A DNA stretch of 64,000 bases from Ferrimonas sp048263965. GTDB lineage: Bacteria > Pseudomonadota > Gammaproteobacteria > Enterobacterales > Shewanellaceae. The notes beneath the pieces are model-generated. The model searched no databases and was not told the DNA's origin. It saw only the letters and a list, made by a program, of their open reading frames with translations. This document shows, one piece after another, positions 42,629 to 51,147 of this stretch; within the stretch, counting starts at the first letter, position 1, and each line of letters begins with the position of its first letter. Position numbers and translations under genes: made by a program. The stretch spans positions 1 to 64,000 of the forward strand of contig NZ_JBLXDO010000021.1 of assembly GCF_048263965.1 (NCBI RefSeq). The letters run 5' to 3'.

Positions 42629-44398
42629 TCAGTTCAGGGTATTCACCTGGTCGCCACCGCCCTGTTTGGCCCGGGTCAGGGCTTGCCGGACCCGGCTGAC
42701 CATCTGTTCTATGGCATAACCTGGTGGGTATTGAGCCACCCCCAGGCTGGCGGTGCAGTGCTCACCATGGGTAAAGTGGGTCTGGCCAAACATGGCGTAC
42801 AGCTTGATGGCGGCGACCTTGGCTTCCGCAAGTTGGGTGTCCGGCAGGATCACCATAAAGGTGCCGCCCTCCCAACGCCCCACCAGATCGGTGCGCCGGG
42901 TGTGGGCATTCAGCAGTTGGGCGGTTTCGGACAGTACCTCATCCCCAATCAATCGGCCGTGACGGTCGTTGATCTCCGACAGGTTGTCGATATCCAGAAG
43001 AATCAGTGAGAAGGGGCGGCCGTAACGCTCCTCATGCAGGATCTCCTGGGTGAGCAGCTCCTCCAGTTGTACCCGGTTAGGCAGTTGGGTCAGTTTGTCG
43101 ACCGTGGCCTTCTCCTCGAGCTCGTGACTGGCTTGCTGCAACTCGTCGGTGACCGCATCGATAAAGTGCATCAGCCGCTCCATGATGCGGATATGCTGAT
43201 TGGCGTAAGGGTCGTCGACGCGATCCTGAGCGGCATCTTCCAGGGATTGTTGAGCCTGCATCCGCTCGGCATCGGCTTCCCCTTCCCGCATTCCCACGGC
43301 CACCATGGTGGAGTTAAGCAATAACAGCTCTTCGCCGTTACCGTAAAACTCACCATAGGTGTAGAAACCCGTTGTGGGCGCCAACTGTTGGAACGGCTGG
43401 GTTTCCATCTCCACCTGTTCCTGCATCAGGAACCGGCGGCAACCGCAGCTGTAGAGGAACACCGCTTCCGGGGCAAAAGCAGCCATCTTATCGTGGACCT
43501 GTCGGGCATCGCGGATGATCATCCGCGGATCGCCATAGCCCAGTTGTACCTGCTCACCCTGTTTGATGTCGGCAAAGAACTCGATGCTCCGCCCCCGTCC
43601 CACAGAGATGGGGGTGCGCGCCAGGGTGTGTTTGCCCCGGGTCACCATCAGCGGGAACTCCAGGGCACTCAGGTGGAAGCTGTCGTCATTGGTGATGTTC
43701 AGGTAGCGGGAGAGCACCTCGAAGGCGGGACGGTTGTCCAGCAGTTTCAGGCTCAGATCCTTCACTTCGGTGGCGACCATGGGTTTGCTTAGGGCGCGCC
43801 AGCCCAGGTAACTGTGGCAGTCGATCTTCAGATCGGCGCCCTTGAAGATCACCGCCACCACCCCACTGTTGTGGCACCTGTTCTGATGCACCACCAGGGA
43901 GCGCTTTACCTTGCCATAGTCCGCGGCTCCGCCGCCAAACACAGGGAAGGGCAGGGACTGGCGACCCAACTCGGAGATCAGGGTATTGGTGTTAAAGGCG
44001 GTGGAGGTGGTCAGCAGCAGCATCCCGGCAACCTCCAGGCGCTGCTCCAGTAACTTGCGCAGTTCGCGGCCGGTCTGGTTCTCTTCACCACGGGCACAGG
44101 GGAGATAGAGTGACTCCACACCGCTCGACTCAAACAGAGTCACGCCGATTACCGTGGTCCCGGTCAGGGTGTGGCCCTGATGAATCTCGCCGACGGTAGT
44201 GGCACCGACCACCTGGGCCTGGGGGAAGCGTTTCAGGGTTTCTGAGGCGATCTGCTCGAGTCGCTGCGGATCCTGATGGGCACTGTACAGCTGAACCAGC
44301 ATGGCGCTGGCACTTGGGGCCAGGCGCGTCAGTTCAGGATCCTCCAGGAACTGGGAGAGATTGTTGTTGTCTTCAAGCGTGAAGGAGAGCTGTTTCAT
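42629..44398 (-). CDS. FIST sensor protein with degenerate GGDEF domain
   Basis: 589 residues. An N-terminal FIST_N domain (about 30-220) and FIST_C domain (about 225-370) form a predicted cytoplasmic sensor; FIST domains are thought to bind small ligands, and related proteins take part in NO or amino-acid sensing. A coiled coil leads to a GGDEF domain starting 'KLTQLPNRVQLEELL'. The signature reads E-G-G-T-F (510-514), so the catalytic GG(D/E)EF is altered and no clear RxxD inhibitory site is present; cyclase activity is doubtful. No membrane helices. Confidence 0.85.
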   Translation of the reverse strand: MKQLSFTLEDNNNLSQFLEDPELTRLAPSASAMLVQLYSAHQDPQRLEQIASETLKRFPQAQVVGATTVGEIHQGHTLTGTTVIGVTLFESSGVESLYLPCARGEENQTGRELRKLLEQRLEVAGMLLLTTSTAFNTNTLISELGRQSLPFPVFGGGAADYGKVKRSLVVHQNRCHNSGVVAVIFKGADLKIDCHSYLGWRALSKPMVATEVKDLSLKLLDNRPAFEVLSRYLNITNDDSFHLSALEFPLMVTRGKHTLARTPISVGRGRSIEFFADIKQGEQVQLGYGDPRMIIRDARQVHDKMAAFAPEAVFLYSCGCRRFLMQEQVEMETQPFQQLAPTTGFYTYGEFYGNGEELLLLNSTMVAVGMREGEADAERMQAQQSLEDAAQDRVDDPYANQHIRIMERLMHFIDAVTDELQQASHELEEKATVDKLTQLPNRVQLEELLTQEILHEERYGRPFSLILLDIDNLSEINDRHGRLIGDEVLSETAQLLNAHTRRTDLVGRWEGGTFMVILPDTQLAEAKVAAIKLYAMFGQTHFTHGEHCTASLGVAQYPPGYAIEQMVSRVRQALTRAKQGGGDQVNTLN

Positions 44399-44576
44399 CC
44401 GTGAGTCCGGCCAATCCGATGTTAAAACAGTGATCGTGTGACAAGTGAATGTAAATCGCCTGCTGCAGATCTCAGGGTCATTCTTACAAATTTGCCATCA
44501 GAATAGAATGGATGGTAAGTAAAGAATGGCCGCCGGGCCGCGGTTTTGTGAGCTTGAAATACTCAGGGGCATGATG

Positions 44577-45053
44577 ATGAAGATTCGTGAGATCTGTGCG
44601 AAAGATGATTCCCAGTTGGCTGAAATCATTAGGGAAGTATTAGCAGAATTTGGGGCCGATCGGCCCGGCTTTGCCTGGCAGGACCCGGAATTGGATGCGC
44701 TGAGCCAGGCCTATCAGGAAGAGGGGTATCGGTACTGGGTAGCGGAACTGGATGGGCGCATCGTCGGTGGAACGGGCATTGCCCCGTTCAACTGTCATTG
44801 GCCATCGACCTGTGAGTTGCAGAAGATGTATCTCAGTTCAGACTGCCGAGGCAAAGGTGTAGGGCAGGCATTGCTGGAAACGGCGCTGAGGTATGCCGAG
44901 GGGCAGGGGTACCATCACTGCTATCTGGAAACCTTCGAGCCCATGGTTCAGGCGAGGCGGTTGTATGAGTCCAGAGGCTTTGAACGGTTACCTGCACCCT
45001 GGGGCAACAGCGGTCACAGTGCCTGTGACTGCTGGATGATGAAGGCCCTGTGA
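44577..45053 (+). CDS. GNAT family N-acetyltransferase
   Basis: 158 residues. Three ATGs occur at 44571, 44574 and 44577; the last has AGGGG at the best spacing (seven bases). GNAT motifs include 'WVAELDGRIVGGTGIAPF', 'LQKMYLSSDCRGKGVGQALLE' (acetyl-CoA site) and 'ARRLYESRGFERLP'. Substrate unknown. It is convergent with the NUDIX gene, five bases apart. Confidence 0.87.
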   Translation: MKIREICAKDDSQLAEIIREVLAEFGADRPGFAWQDPELDALSQAYQEEGYRYWVAELDGRIVGGTGIAPFNCHWPSTCELQKMYLSSDCRGKGVGQALLETALRYAEGQGYHHCYLETFEPMVQARRLYESRGFERLPAPWGNSGHSACDCWMMKAL

Positions 45054-45057
45054 GGTG

Positions 45058-45486
45058 TTAGCCTTTGGGTGGAAGGTAGTGAGTGCCGGCCAGATAGCAG
45101 GCGATACTCTGTTCGCTGGCGTCGAAATGAGGTTGAGGCAGATCTCTGGGGTCCACCCATAGCCAGCCTTCGCACTTATCCGGTTCGCGGTTGATGGGCT
45201 CCTCCCCCTGATGGTCTGCCAGCAGGACCACCGAGACGTAGTGTTTACCCTCTTCGCGATAGGTGCGCAGGTTATTGGTGATTGCCAGAACCTGAGGGGT
45301 GTCGATGACCAGGCCGGTCTCCTCCCAGGCTTCGCGGATGGCGGTCTGCTCGAAACTCTCTCCCAGCTCCAGGTGTCCGCCGGGAATGGAGAAGTAGGGG
45401 GCGTGACTGCCTTTGCGTTTTCCAATGAGAATCTTGCCGTCGCTTCGGCGAATAATGACGCCGATACCGACCTTAGGGTGAGTCAT
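45058..45486 (-). CDS. NUDIX hydrolase
   Basis: 142 residues from the ATG at 45486; a GTG at 45513 is in frame. The complete Nudix box is present: 'GGHLELGESFEQTAIREAW' followed by EETGL (G-x5-E-x7-R-E-U-x-E-E-x-G-U). MutT/NudG-like pyrophosphohydrolase acting on nucleoside diphosphate derivatives. No clear ribosome site was seen at either start. Confidence 0.88.
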   Translation of the reverse strand: MTHPKVGIGVIIRRSDGKILIGKRKGSHAPYFSIPGGHLELGESFEQTAIREAWEETGLVIDTPQVLAITNNLRTYREEGKHYVSVVLLADHQGEEPINREPDKCEGWLWVDPRDLPQPHFDASEQSIACYLAGTHYLPPKG

Positions 45487-45616
45487 AATCTGAATTCGGG
45501 TGATCCGGGCCACAAAGGATTACCCAGAGCAGTGTTAATGTCAAAGAGATGCTTGCACGGTGGGCAGCAATTCCCTAGCATGCTTTAGCAATTTCTAATG
45601 TAAGAGACTTTTTACT

Positions 45617-46042
45617 ATGGCCGATAAGATCTATCACGTTCGCTCCTCCATGACAGAGGGCTGGAAAGTTACTGCTCAGGTGCGCAAGCACACTCTGGTC
45701 ATTGACCAGCCCAGCGGTGGCGATGAAGGGGCTAATCCCCTGGAAACTTTCCTGTTCTCTCTGGCTGCCTGTATCTCAACCATAGGCAAGATGGTGGCTC
45801 GTGAGGACAAGATTGATCTGCGCGGCATCGAAGTAGACGTAAAAGCGGTTCTGAACCCAGCAGGCCTGGTGGGCAAAGAGACTGATGATCCCATTGGTTT
45901 CAAATCCTTCGAAATTGTCGCCGATATTGATGCCGACATGACCGATGAACAGAAGCAGGCGTTTCTGGACAAGACCTGCCACCGTTGCCCAATTCACGAT
46001 AACATCCTCAGAGCCACGGTGGCGACTCACCAGGTGGGCTGA
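45617..46042 (+). CDS. OsmC family protein
   Basis: 141 residues with the OsmC/Ohr-like fold: 'GANPLETFLFSLAACISTIG' and the second Cys region 'DKTCHRCPIHDN', giving the peroxidatic and resolving cysteines expected for thiol peroxidases of this class. Start with no strong ribosome site but good family fit. Peroxide or hydroperoxide reduction is inferred. Confidence 0.87.
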   Translation: MADKIYHVRSSMTEGWKVTAQVRKHTLVIDQPSGGDEGANPLETFLFSLAACISTIGKMVAREDKIDLRGIEVDVKAVLNPAGLVGKETDDPIGFKSFEIVADIDADMTDEQKQAFLDKTCHRCPIHDNILRATVATHQVG

Positions 46043-46093
46043 ATATGATTTAAGCAGGGCTTTGTAGGGTTCTACAGTTTATCTACTCTCTGC

Positions 46094-46102
46094 TGTTATA
46101 AT
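46094..46102 (+). promoter_or_regulatory. Extended -10 promoter candidate for the lpxM-like pair
   Basis: TGTTATAAT is an extended -10 (TGn-TATAAT), about 104 bases before the acyltransferase start. No convincing -35 is present, as expected for extended -10 promoters. A leader hairpin follows. Confidence 0.4.
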
Positions 46103-46125
46103 CTTGACACTGTTCAGTGTCCCCA

Positions 46126-46170
46126 GGGGGCCGGACATCTTAGCCATCTACAGGGCGAGAGTCGGCCCCT
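46126..46170 (+). other. 5' leader stem-loop upstream of lpxM-like gene
   Basis: GGGGCCG (46127-46133) pairs with CGGCCCC (46163-46169) around a loop of about 29 bases, in the predicted leader of the acyltransferase gene. It could be a regulatory UTR structure; no T run follows, so it is not an obvious terminator. Confidence 0.35.
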
Positions 46171-46205
46171 TGTCGATCCTGCGTGTTCAATAACGTAGAA
46201 AGTAA

Positions 46206-47162
46206 GTGAACGTGACTGTCAAAGATTCCACTGTACCGGAGCATCGTCCCGGTTTCCGCCTCGGCCTGTTGCACCCCAAGTATCTGGGGGTGTGGCTGTT
46301 GATGCCACTATTCATCCTTATCGCTTTCCTGCCTTTTCGTTGGCGTGATGGGTTGGGCGCCTGGTTGGGGCGCAGCGTTGGCCGACGGGCCCAACGCAGC
46401 CGCCGGCGGGCGGAGATCAATCTGAAGCTGTGTTTTCCCGATTGGAGCTCAGATAAGCGTCAGCAGGTGCTGGATGAGATGTTTGAGCTGGCGGCGATCT
46501 CGTTGTTCTCCGGCACCACCTTGCTGGTGCGCAGCCGGCGCTGGCTGGAGCGCCACATCAAACTGGAGGGTGAGGAGCATCTGACCCCTTACCTGGGTGG
46601 TGATAAACCGCTGATCTTTATCGTGCCTCACACCTGGTTCGTGGACTTTCCCGGTTTGCTGCTGGCCTCCAGGGGCTACCCCATGACCACCATGGTCAAT
46701 CCTCAGAAAAATGAAGCCACCGACTACCTGATGCAGAAGGCTCGCAGTCGGTTTGGCGGCAAGATCTTCGGTCGGGGCGCGGGCATACACTCACTGCTTG
46801 GGGCGATTAAGGAGGGCTACAGCGCTTACTACCTGCCGGATCAGGACCATGGCCTGTCACGCAGCGCCTTCGTGCCGCTGTTCGCCACCCACAAGGCAAC
46901 GCTGCCCTGTATGAGCAAGATGCTTCAGGCCACCGATGGGGTGATCTTCCCCATGGCCGCGCTCTATGATCGTCAGCGGGGGGTGTTTCGTGGGGTCATA
47001 CGTCCGCCGGTGACAACAGTGGTTGAGGACGCTGAGCAGGATGCCCGTCGACTGAACGAGGAGATTGAAGTGCTGATTGGGCCCGAGCCGGCTCAGTACA
47101 TGTGGATTCTGAAGTTCTTCAAGAGTCAGCCTGCGGGGCGGTCCGATCCCTACAGCCGCTGA
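46206..47162 (+). CDS. LpxM-like lipid A acyltransferase, copy 1
   Basis: 318 residues, GTG start. LpxL/LpxM family with one N-terminal membrane helix (about 28-45), the catalytic 'PHTWFVDFPG' (H-x4-D), 'MVNPQKN', the 'YYLPDQDHG' motif and 'FATHKATLP'. These fit LpxM-type enzymes that transfer a secondary acyl chain to lipid A at the inner membrane's inner face. A second copy follows 130 bases downstream. Confidence 0.87.
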   Translation: MNVTVKDSTVPEHRPGFRLGLLHPKYLGVWLLMPLFILIAFLPFRWRDGLGAWLGRSVGRRAQRSRRRAEINLKLCFPDWSSDKRQQVLDEMFELAAISLFSGTTLLVRSRRWLERHIKLEGEEHLTPYLGGDKPLIFIVPHTWFVDFPGLLLASRGYPMTTMVNPQKNEATDYLMQKARSRFGGKIFGRGAGIHSLLGAIKEGYSAYYLPDQDHGLSRSAFVPLFATHKATLPCMSKMLQATDGVIFPMAALYDRQRGVFRGVIRPPVTTVVEDAEQDARRLNEEIEVLIGPEPAQYMWILKFFKSQPAGRSDPYSR

Positions 47163-47291
47163 TGAAATCCTATTCAGTTATCATGTCGAAACCAATCTGA
47201 CGCGCGAGTTTAACGGGTGATCGTTGTGAGTCAGCCAGGGTTCAGGTAAGGTGTGATCCGGATTCAGAAGCACAACCATTAGAACAATATT

Positions 47292-48242
47292 ATGTCCCTG
47301 CCGATCTCACCGAGCCAACCCTACAGGGTGGAATTCTGCTATCGCATGCTGTCGCCCAAGTACTGGCCCTCCTGGCTGGCTGTGGGCGTGATGCTGCTGT
47401 TGGCGTATCTGCCTCACAGGGTTCGCTACTGGATGGCCAGGGGCTTGGCGCGGGTCATTCGCCCCTTCTGCAAGAAACCTTTCCGCATCGCCAGGGCCAA
47501 CCTGGGCGCCTGTTTCCCTAACATGAGTGAGGCGGAGACCGAGGCGATCCTGAAGAACATGATGTTCAACTTCTCCCTGGTGGGGTTGAGCATGGGAGTG
47601 CTGGCGGTTAAGTCTCGTAAGCACCTGGAGAAGCACATCTCCATCAAGGGGCTGGAGCACATCGAACGGGCCCGAGAGCAGGGGAAACCCATTGTCTTCC
47701 TGGTGCCGCACCTGTGGGGTATTGAGTATGCTGGTGCCAGGCTCTCTTCCTGGGGACTGCCGATGATGGGCATGGTCAAACACCATAAGAACCCGGTGTT
47801 CAACTGGCTTAGCGTACGTCAGCGCTGCCGCTTTGGCGGCACCGTTTATCATAGAGACGCAGGTTTGCGCACCCTGGTACAGGGGCTGCGCCGGGGCGAG
47901 AGCTTCTTCTATCTGCCAGACCAGGACCATGGTCCGGAGAAAAGCATCTTTGCCGACTTCTTTGCCACTCAGAAGGCGACCCTGCCAGTGATTGGCCGTC
48001 TGGCCAACTGTGGAGGCGCCACGGTGTTGCCGTTGACCATCGGCATCGACAAGGGGAGGGGGCATATGACCATGGAGGTGTTTGAGGCTTTGGAGCTGGA
48101 CACAAAACTCTCTAAGGAGACGGAGGCGTCACTGCTGAACCATCAGCTGGAGCGGCTGATAGGTGCCCACCCAGAGCAGTACATGTGGTTTCTCAAGGTA
48201 CTGCACACCCGGCCCGAGGGGGCCAAGCTACTCTACCGATAA
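47292..48242 (+). CDS. LpxM-like lipid A acyltransferase, copy 2
   Basis: 316 residues. Same architecture as the preceding gene, with a membrane helix (about 28-46), the catalytic 'PHLWGIEYAG' (H-x4-E rather than D), 'MVKHHKNPVFNWL', 'FYLPDQDHGPEKS' and 'FFATQKATLPVIGRL', the last two very like E. coli LpxM. Two tandem copies suggest different acyl preferences or conditional use. It ends at a terminator. Confidence 0.88.
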   Translation: MSLPISPSQPYRVEFCYRMLSPKYWPSWLAVGVMLLLAYLPHRVRYWMARGLARVIRPFCKKPFRIARANLGACFPNMSEAETEAILKNMMFNFSLVGLSMGVLAVKSRKHLEKHISIKGLEHIERAREQGKPIVFLVPHLWGIEYAGARLSSWGLPMMGMVKHHKNPVFNWLSVRQRCRFGGTVYHRDAGLRTLVQGLRRGESFFYLPDQDHGPEKSIFADFFATQKATLPVIGRLANCGGATVLPLTIGIDKGRGHMTMEVFEALELDTKLSKETEASLLNHQLERLIGAHPEQYMWFLKVLHTRPEGAKLLYR

Positions 48243-48249
48243 AGACAAA

Positions 48250-48280
48250 AACGCCCGGCACTTGCCGGGCGTTATCTTTT
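48250..48280 (+). terminator. Rho-independent terminator of the lpxM-like pair
   Basis: AACGCCCGGC pairs with GCCGGGCGTT around ACTT, followed by ATCTTTT, seven bases after the stop codon. Confidence 0.88.
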
Positions 48281-48336
48281 CTGTGTCACTGCAAAGCTCC
48301 GAGGGGTCATCCGGTGGCATGGCTCGTGTCATGGTT

Positions 48337-48588
48337 TTAGGCCTCAAAGCTGCTTAGAGAGCTGTGTCTGGTGTGTGCAGCGCTTTGAAACAGCAGCAGC
48401 TCCCAGGCCAGATTGTGCAGCGTCTGGCTGTCGTTGCTGGTCAGTTCCTGTAGACAGATATCACCGGATTCCAGCATCTCATTCAGTTCCTCCTCCTGAA
48501 GGCGCATAACAGGGCGTCCACTCAGAGAGTGGTACACGGTCAGGCTGCTGGGGCGCTGGTCTAAACGGGCATCAATGGTAAACAGCAT
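48337..48588 (-). CDS. Small protein behind a Fur-box-like site
   Basis: 83 residues from the ATG at 48588, which has AGGAG at good spacing. The sequence is soluble with 'LTVYHSLSGRPVMRLQEEE' and an acidic helical C-terminal half, no Cys pairs and no signal peptide. It does not match HemP or the ferredoxin-type small iron proteins I know. The 21-base Fur-like palindrome at 48617-48637 lies just upstream, suggesting iron-repressed expression. Family not recognised. Confidence 0.65.
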   Translation of the reverse strand: MLFTIDARLDQRPSSLTVYHSLSGRPVMRLQEEELNEMLESGDICLQELTSNDSQTLHNLAWELLLFQSAAHTRHSSLSSFEA

Positions 48589-48616
48589 GGTAGGTCTCCT
48601 TTCATATCGTTGCTGC

Positions 48617-48637
48617 AAATGATAACTGTTCTCATTT
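48617..48637. promoter_or_regulatory. Fur-box-like palindrome
   Basis: AAATGATAACTGTTCTCATTT is symmetric at nine of ten paired positions and matches 11 of 14 bases of the TGATAAT-n-ATTATCA 7-1-7 Fur consensus. It lies 29 bases upstream of the small gene's start codon, where a repressor would block transcription. Confidence 0.6.
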
Positions 48638-48640
48638 GGC

Positions 48641-49188
48641 TGTCAAGGGAGAATACAGCTGATTTTTGTGAAATTTCTTCAAAGGAGAAGGGAGGCTAGA
48701 CCTGGGAAAATTGAATTATTGCTGTAATTCAGTGGGTTGACTCGTTGAGTGCAATAATGGTCTTAGAGTTTGGTTATAAATGTTTGAAGCTATTTAACTT
48801 TATAACTCAAGTTTATATTTTCAATCATTTAGGTAATGGGTGTAACTATTTGTAAAAGATTGGCCCATCCCACTCATTTAATTAGTAAAATTACATGGTC
48901 CGCCATTTATATCATCTTCTCGCCCTTGCCTCTTGATGTATAACTGATTGAATCATAATGACTTTAATCCCATCTTGGTTATTTTGCGTCAGAGTTGGGT
49001 CGCTAAAGATGAAAATGTTTTTGATTTCGACTTTAGCGTCAATGTGATCCAGTTAACGTTATCACTTTAATCAAATATTTATAAGTGGCTGTAAAGTGGG
49101 GCTAATAAAAAATATATTTTTAAGGTCTTTTAATTTATGTCCGACCAGTATAACTTAATCATCGAATCGAACTTGAAGGATAACAAAA
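48641..49188. other. AT-rich gene-free region
   Basis: About 550 bases with markedly lower GC than the flanks, many poly-A/T tracts, and no open frame of note. It presumably contains the promoter and long 5' region of the 88-residue gene at 49189. An sRNA cannot be excluded, but no terminator-like hairpin stands out. Confidence 0.45.
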
Positions 49189-49455
49189 ATGGACTACGTG
49201 GTTTTTGGGCGAGCCAATGAGACCGATGCCGAAGAGAACTTCATTGGTTTCCATTTTGAGCAATTTGATGTGCAGGCTGACAGCGCAGAGGGTGCGCTGG
49301 AGCAGGCCGAGGCACAGATGTGCCAGCGTCTGGATGACGTGAATGAACAGCAGAACAAGCAATTTCTGGGTTTCGAACTGACCGGTCTGCGGTTGAGCGA
49401 CTACCTGGATCTTAAGGCCGAGATCGAATCCGGCGAGTTTGAGTTATTCAACTAA
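49189..49455 (+). CDS. Small acidic protein of unknown function
   Basis: 88 residues with AAGGA seven bases before the ATG. Strongly acidic (many Asp/Glu), with 'VQADSAEGALEQAEAQMCQ' and a helical C-terminus 'YLDLKAEIESGEFELF'. One Cys, no signal peptide or membrane helix. It sits in an AT-rich island between the Fur-linked gene and the transposase, about 1.7 kb upstream of borosin locus 2. Family not recognised. Confidence 0.6.
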   Translation: MDYVVFGRANETDAEENFIGFHFEQFDVQADSAEGALEQAEAQMCQRLDDVNEQQNKQFLGFELTGLRLSDYLDLKAEIESGEFELFN

Positions 49456-49607
49456 CCACTCCAAGTGGGACTTAGGGGGATATGTCACGCCACCTGTTGG
49501 CGTTGCTGTATTAACAGGACGTTAGATAAAAACAACGGCAATACAATCAATTGATAAAGCCGTACTGAGATGATGCCCCTTAAGAGGGTGAGACAGATCA
49601 GTCCTCC

Positions 49608-49634
49608 CGGCCCTGCACACGCGGGGCCGTTTTT
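49608..49634 (+). terminator. Terminator upstream of the transposase
   Basis: CGGCCC pairs with GGGCCG around TGCACACGCG, followed by five T. It is 150 bases past the 88-residue gene and insulates the transposase region. Confidence 0.65.
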
Positions 49635-49645
49635 CTTCCCCCTCT

Positions 49646-49715
49646 CTTACCAAGACACCCACAGTTTCGCCTCTTCTTATCAAGACACCCATCTTTCTTA
49701 CTAAGACACCCATGG
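49646..49715. repeat. Three GGTGTC-type repeats upstream of the transposase
   Basis: CTTACCAAGACACCCA at 49646, CTTATCAAGACACCCAT at 49676 and CTTACTAAGACACCCATGG at 49697 share the core AAGACACCCA. The inverse form lies downstream of the transposase at 50979 and 51014. Spurious frames on the minus strand here (such as 49522-49713) come from these repeats. Confidence 0.85.
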
Positions 49716-49791
49716 TTATGTCTCTTTGTCGCGGTTTTTATGGGGCGGGGTTGCACTACACTTAGCATTCGCTTTTGGAAAGGAGGGAACC

Positions 49792-50766
49792 ATGCCAAAG
49801 GCCAGGAAGCAACAAGTCAGTTTGGATGACACGCGCCACTACCATTGCATCAGCCGATGTGTACGGCGCTCATTTCTGTGTGGTAGAGACCAGTACAGTG
49901 GTAAAAGCTACGAACACCGTCGTCAATGGGTAGAGGACAGGCTGTTGTCCCTTGCCAGGGTGTTTGCCATTGAGGTCGAAGCCTATGCGGTGATGAGCAA
50001 CCACACCCACCTTGTGCTCTACGTGAATGTGGAGGTTGCAATGGGATGGGATGATGCCGAAGTCGTCTCTCGATGGCATCAACTCTTCTCTGGAAATTCT
50101 CTCACTAAACGCTTTGCTGACGAAGAACAGCGAGACTCCATGGAGCCTTGGGAACTGGACCTCGTCAAAATGCAGGCTGACCTCTATCGAACACGCTTGA
50201 TGGACATCAGCTGGTTTATGCGGACTCTTAATGAATACATCGCTCGTAAAGCCAATAAGGAGGACGAGTGCACCGGCAGGTTTTGGGAGGGGCGGTTTCG
50301 TTCCCAGGCCTTATTGGATGAGCAAGCCCTTCTAGCGTGCATGGCTTATGTCGATCTCAATCCAGTACGCTCAGGCATGGCAAAGACGCCCGAAGATTCA
50401 ATGTACACCAGTATCAGGCGGCGAGTTCGCGCTGCAATGGCGGGGAAGCAGCCTGGGGCCTTGAGACGCTTTGACTCCAAGAATAGGAAGAATGAAGGCT
50501 TGCCGTGCCATCTCAATGATTACCTGGAACTGGTGGAGGCTACAGCCAGGGCGATGGTGGAAGGGAGAGGCCATATGGACGAATGTACACCTCCTTTGCT
50601 ACAGCGCCTGAATGTGGATGTCGATTGTTGGTTGGAATTGACTCAAGGGTTTGAGCACCAGTTTTGTCACTACGCAGGACGGGTAGACAGTTTAAGGCGC
50701 TGTGGTGGCGCCAATCAGATGCAACGAGTGCGGGGCACAACAGCAGCGAAACGGCTGCTCGGCTAG
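49792..50766 (+). CDS. REP-associated tyrosine transposase (RAYT, Y1/IS200-like)
   Basis: 324 residues from the ATG at 49792, with AAGGAGG upstream; the open frame begins 66 bases earlier. The Y1 transposase domain has 'YHCISRCVRRSFLCG', the HUH motif in 'VMSNHTHLVLYV' and 'MRTLNEYIARKANKEDEC', where the Tyr should be the nucleophile, followed by 'TGRFWEGRFRSQAL' and 'CMAYVDLNPVRSGMA'. Such domesticated transposases mobilise nearby REP-like repeats rather than moving themselves. The repeats on both sides are its probable substrates. No insertion-sequence ends typical of IS200 are seen. Confidence 0.88.
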   Translation: MPKARKQQVSLDDTRHYHCISRCVRRSFLCGRDQYSGKSYEHRRQWVEDRLLSLARVFAIEVEAYAVMSNHTHLVLYVNVEVAMGWDDAEVVSRWHQLFSGNSLTKRFADEEQRDSMEPWELDLVKMQADLYRTRLMDISWFMRTLNEYIARKANKEDECTGRFWEGRFRSQALLDEQALLACMAYVDLNPVRSGMAKTPEDSMYTSIRRRVRAAMAGKQPGALRRFDSKNRKNEGLPCHLNDYLELVEATARAMVEGRGHMDECTPPLLQRLNVDVDCWLELTQGFEHQFCHYAGRVDSLRRCGGANQMQRVRGTTAAKRLLG

Positions 50767-51147
50767 TTTCCTTTTTTCCTTTTGGCATTGAATTCACCCG
50801 TTGAGTGGGGTGAAGGGATAAGTGTGCCTCTTGTTTGGTTATTAGGCCTGCTGCAGCTGCTTGGAGGCAGTGCAGCTGTCTTTTTAAGGGGCTGAGCTGA
50901 CAGAAGAGGGGCGCTGCCGGTGGCAACTGAGCGTGGAAACGGGGATTTGGGAATGGAGGTGGGGGTAGGGTGTAAGGTTGGGTGTCATGGTAAGGAGGGC
51001 GGGGGAATAATGATGGATGTCTAGGTAAGGAGGATTACCTTTACCTTGTGACATTCCTATTGTTATGATTTCTTTTGGAAAAATTCATATCAATTCAGCT
51101 TATAACTATCAAAAGTAAAAGCTTTAGAACACTAAGGGAATAGAGAG
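50767..51147. other. Gene-free stretch between transposase and borosin locus 2
   Basis: About 380 bases. It holds two GGTGTC-type repeats (50979, 51014) in inverse orientation to the upstream set, and then the AT-rich promoter region of locus 2 (from about 51040). No other gene is supported. Confidence 0.6.
50979..51029. repeat. Two inverted GGTGTC-type repeats downstream of the transposase
   Basis: TGGGTGTCATGGTAAG (50979-50994) and TGGATGTCTAGGTAAG (51014-51029) match the reverse complement of the upstream copies (GGGTGTCTTGGTAAG). Confidence 0.8.

Noticed and set aside
49522..49713. Minus-strand frames with repeated 'MGVLVRK'/'GCLSKKDGC' units
   Set aside because: The translations come from the GGTGTC repeats upstream of the transposase, not from a gene.
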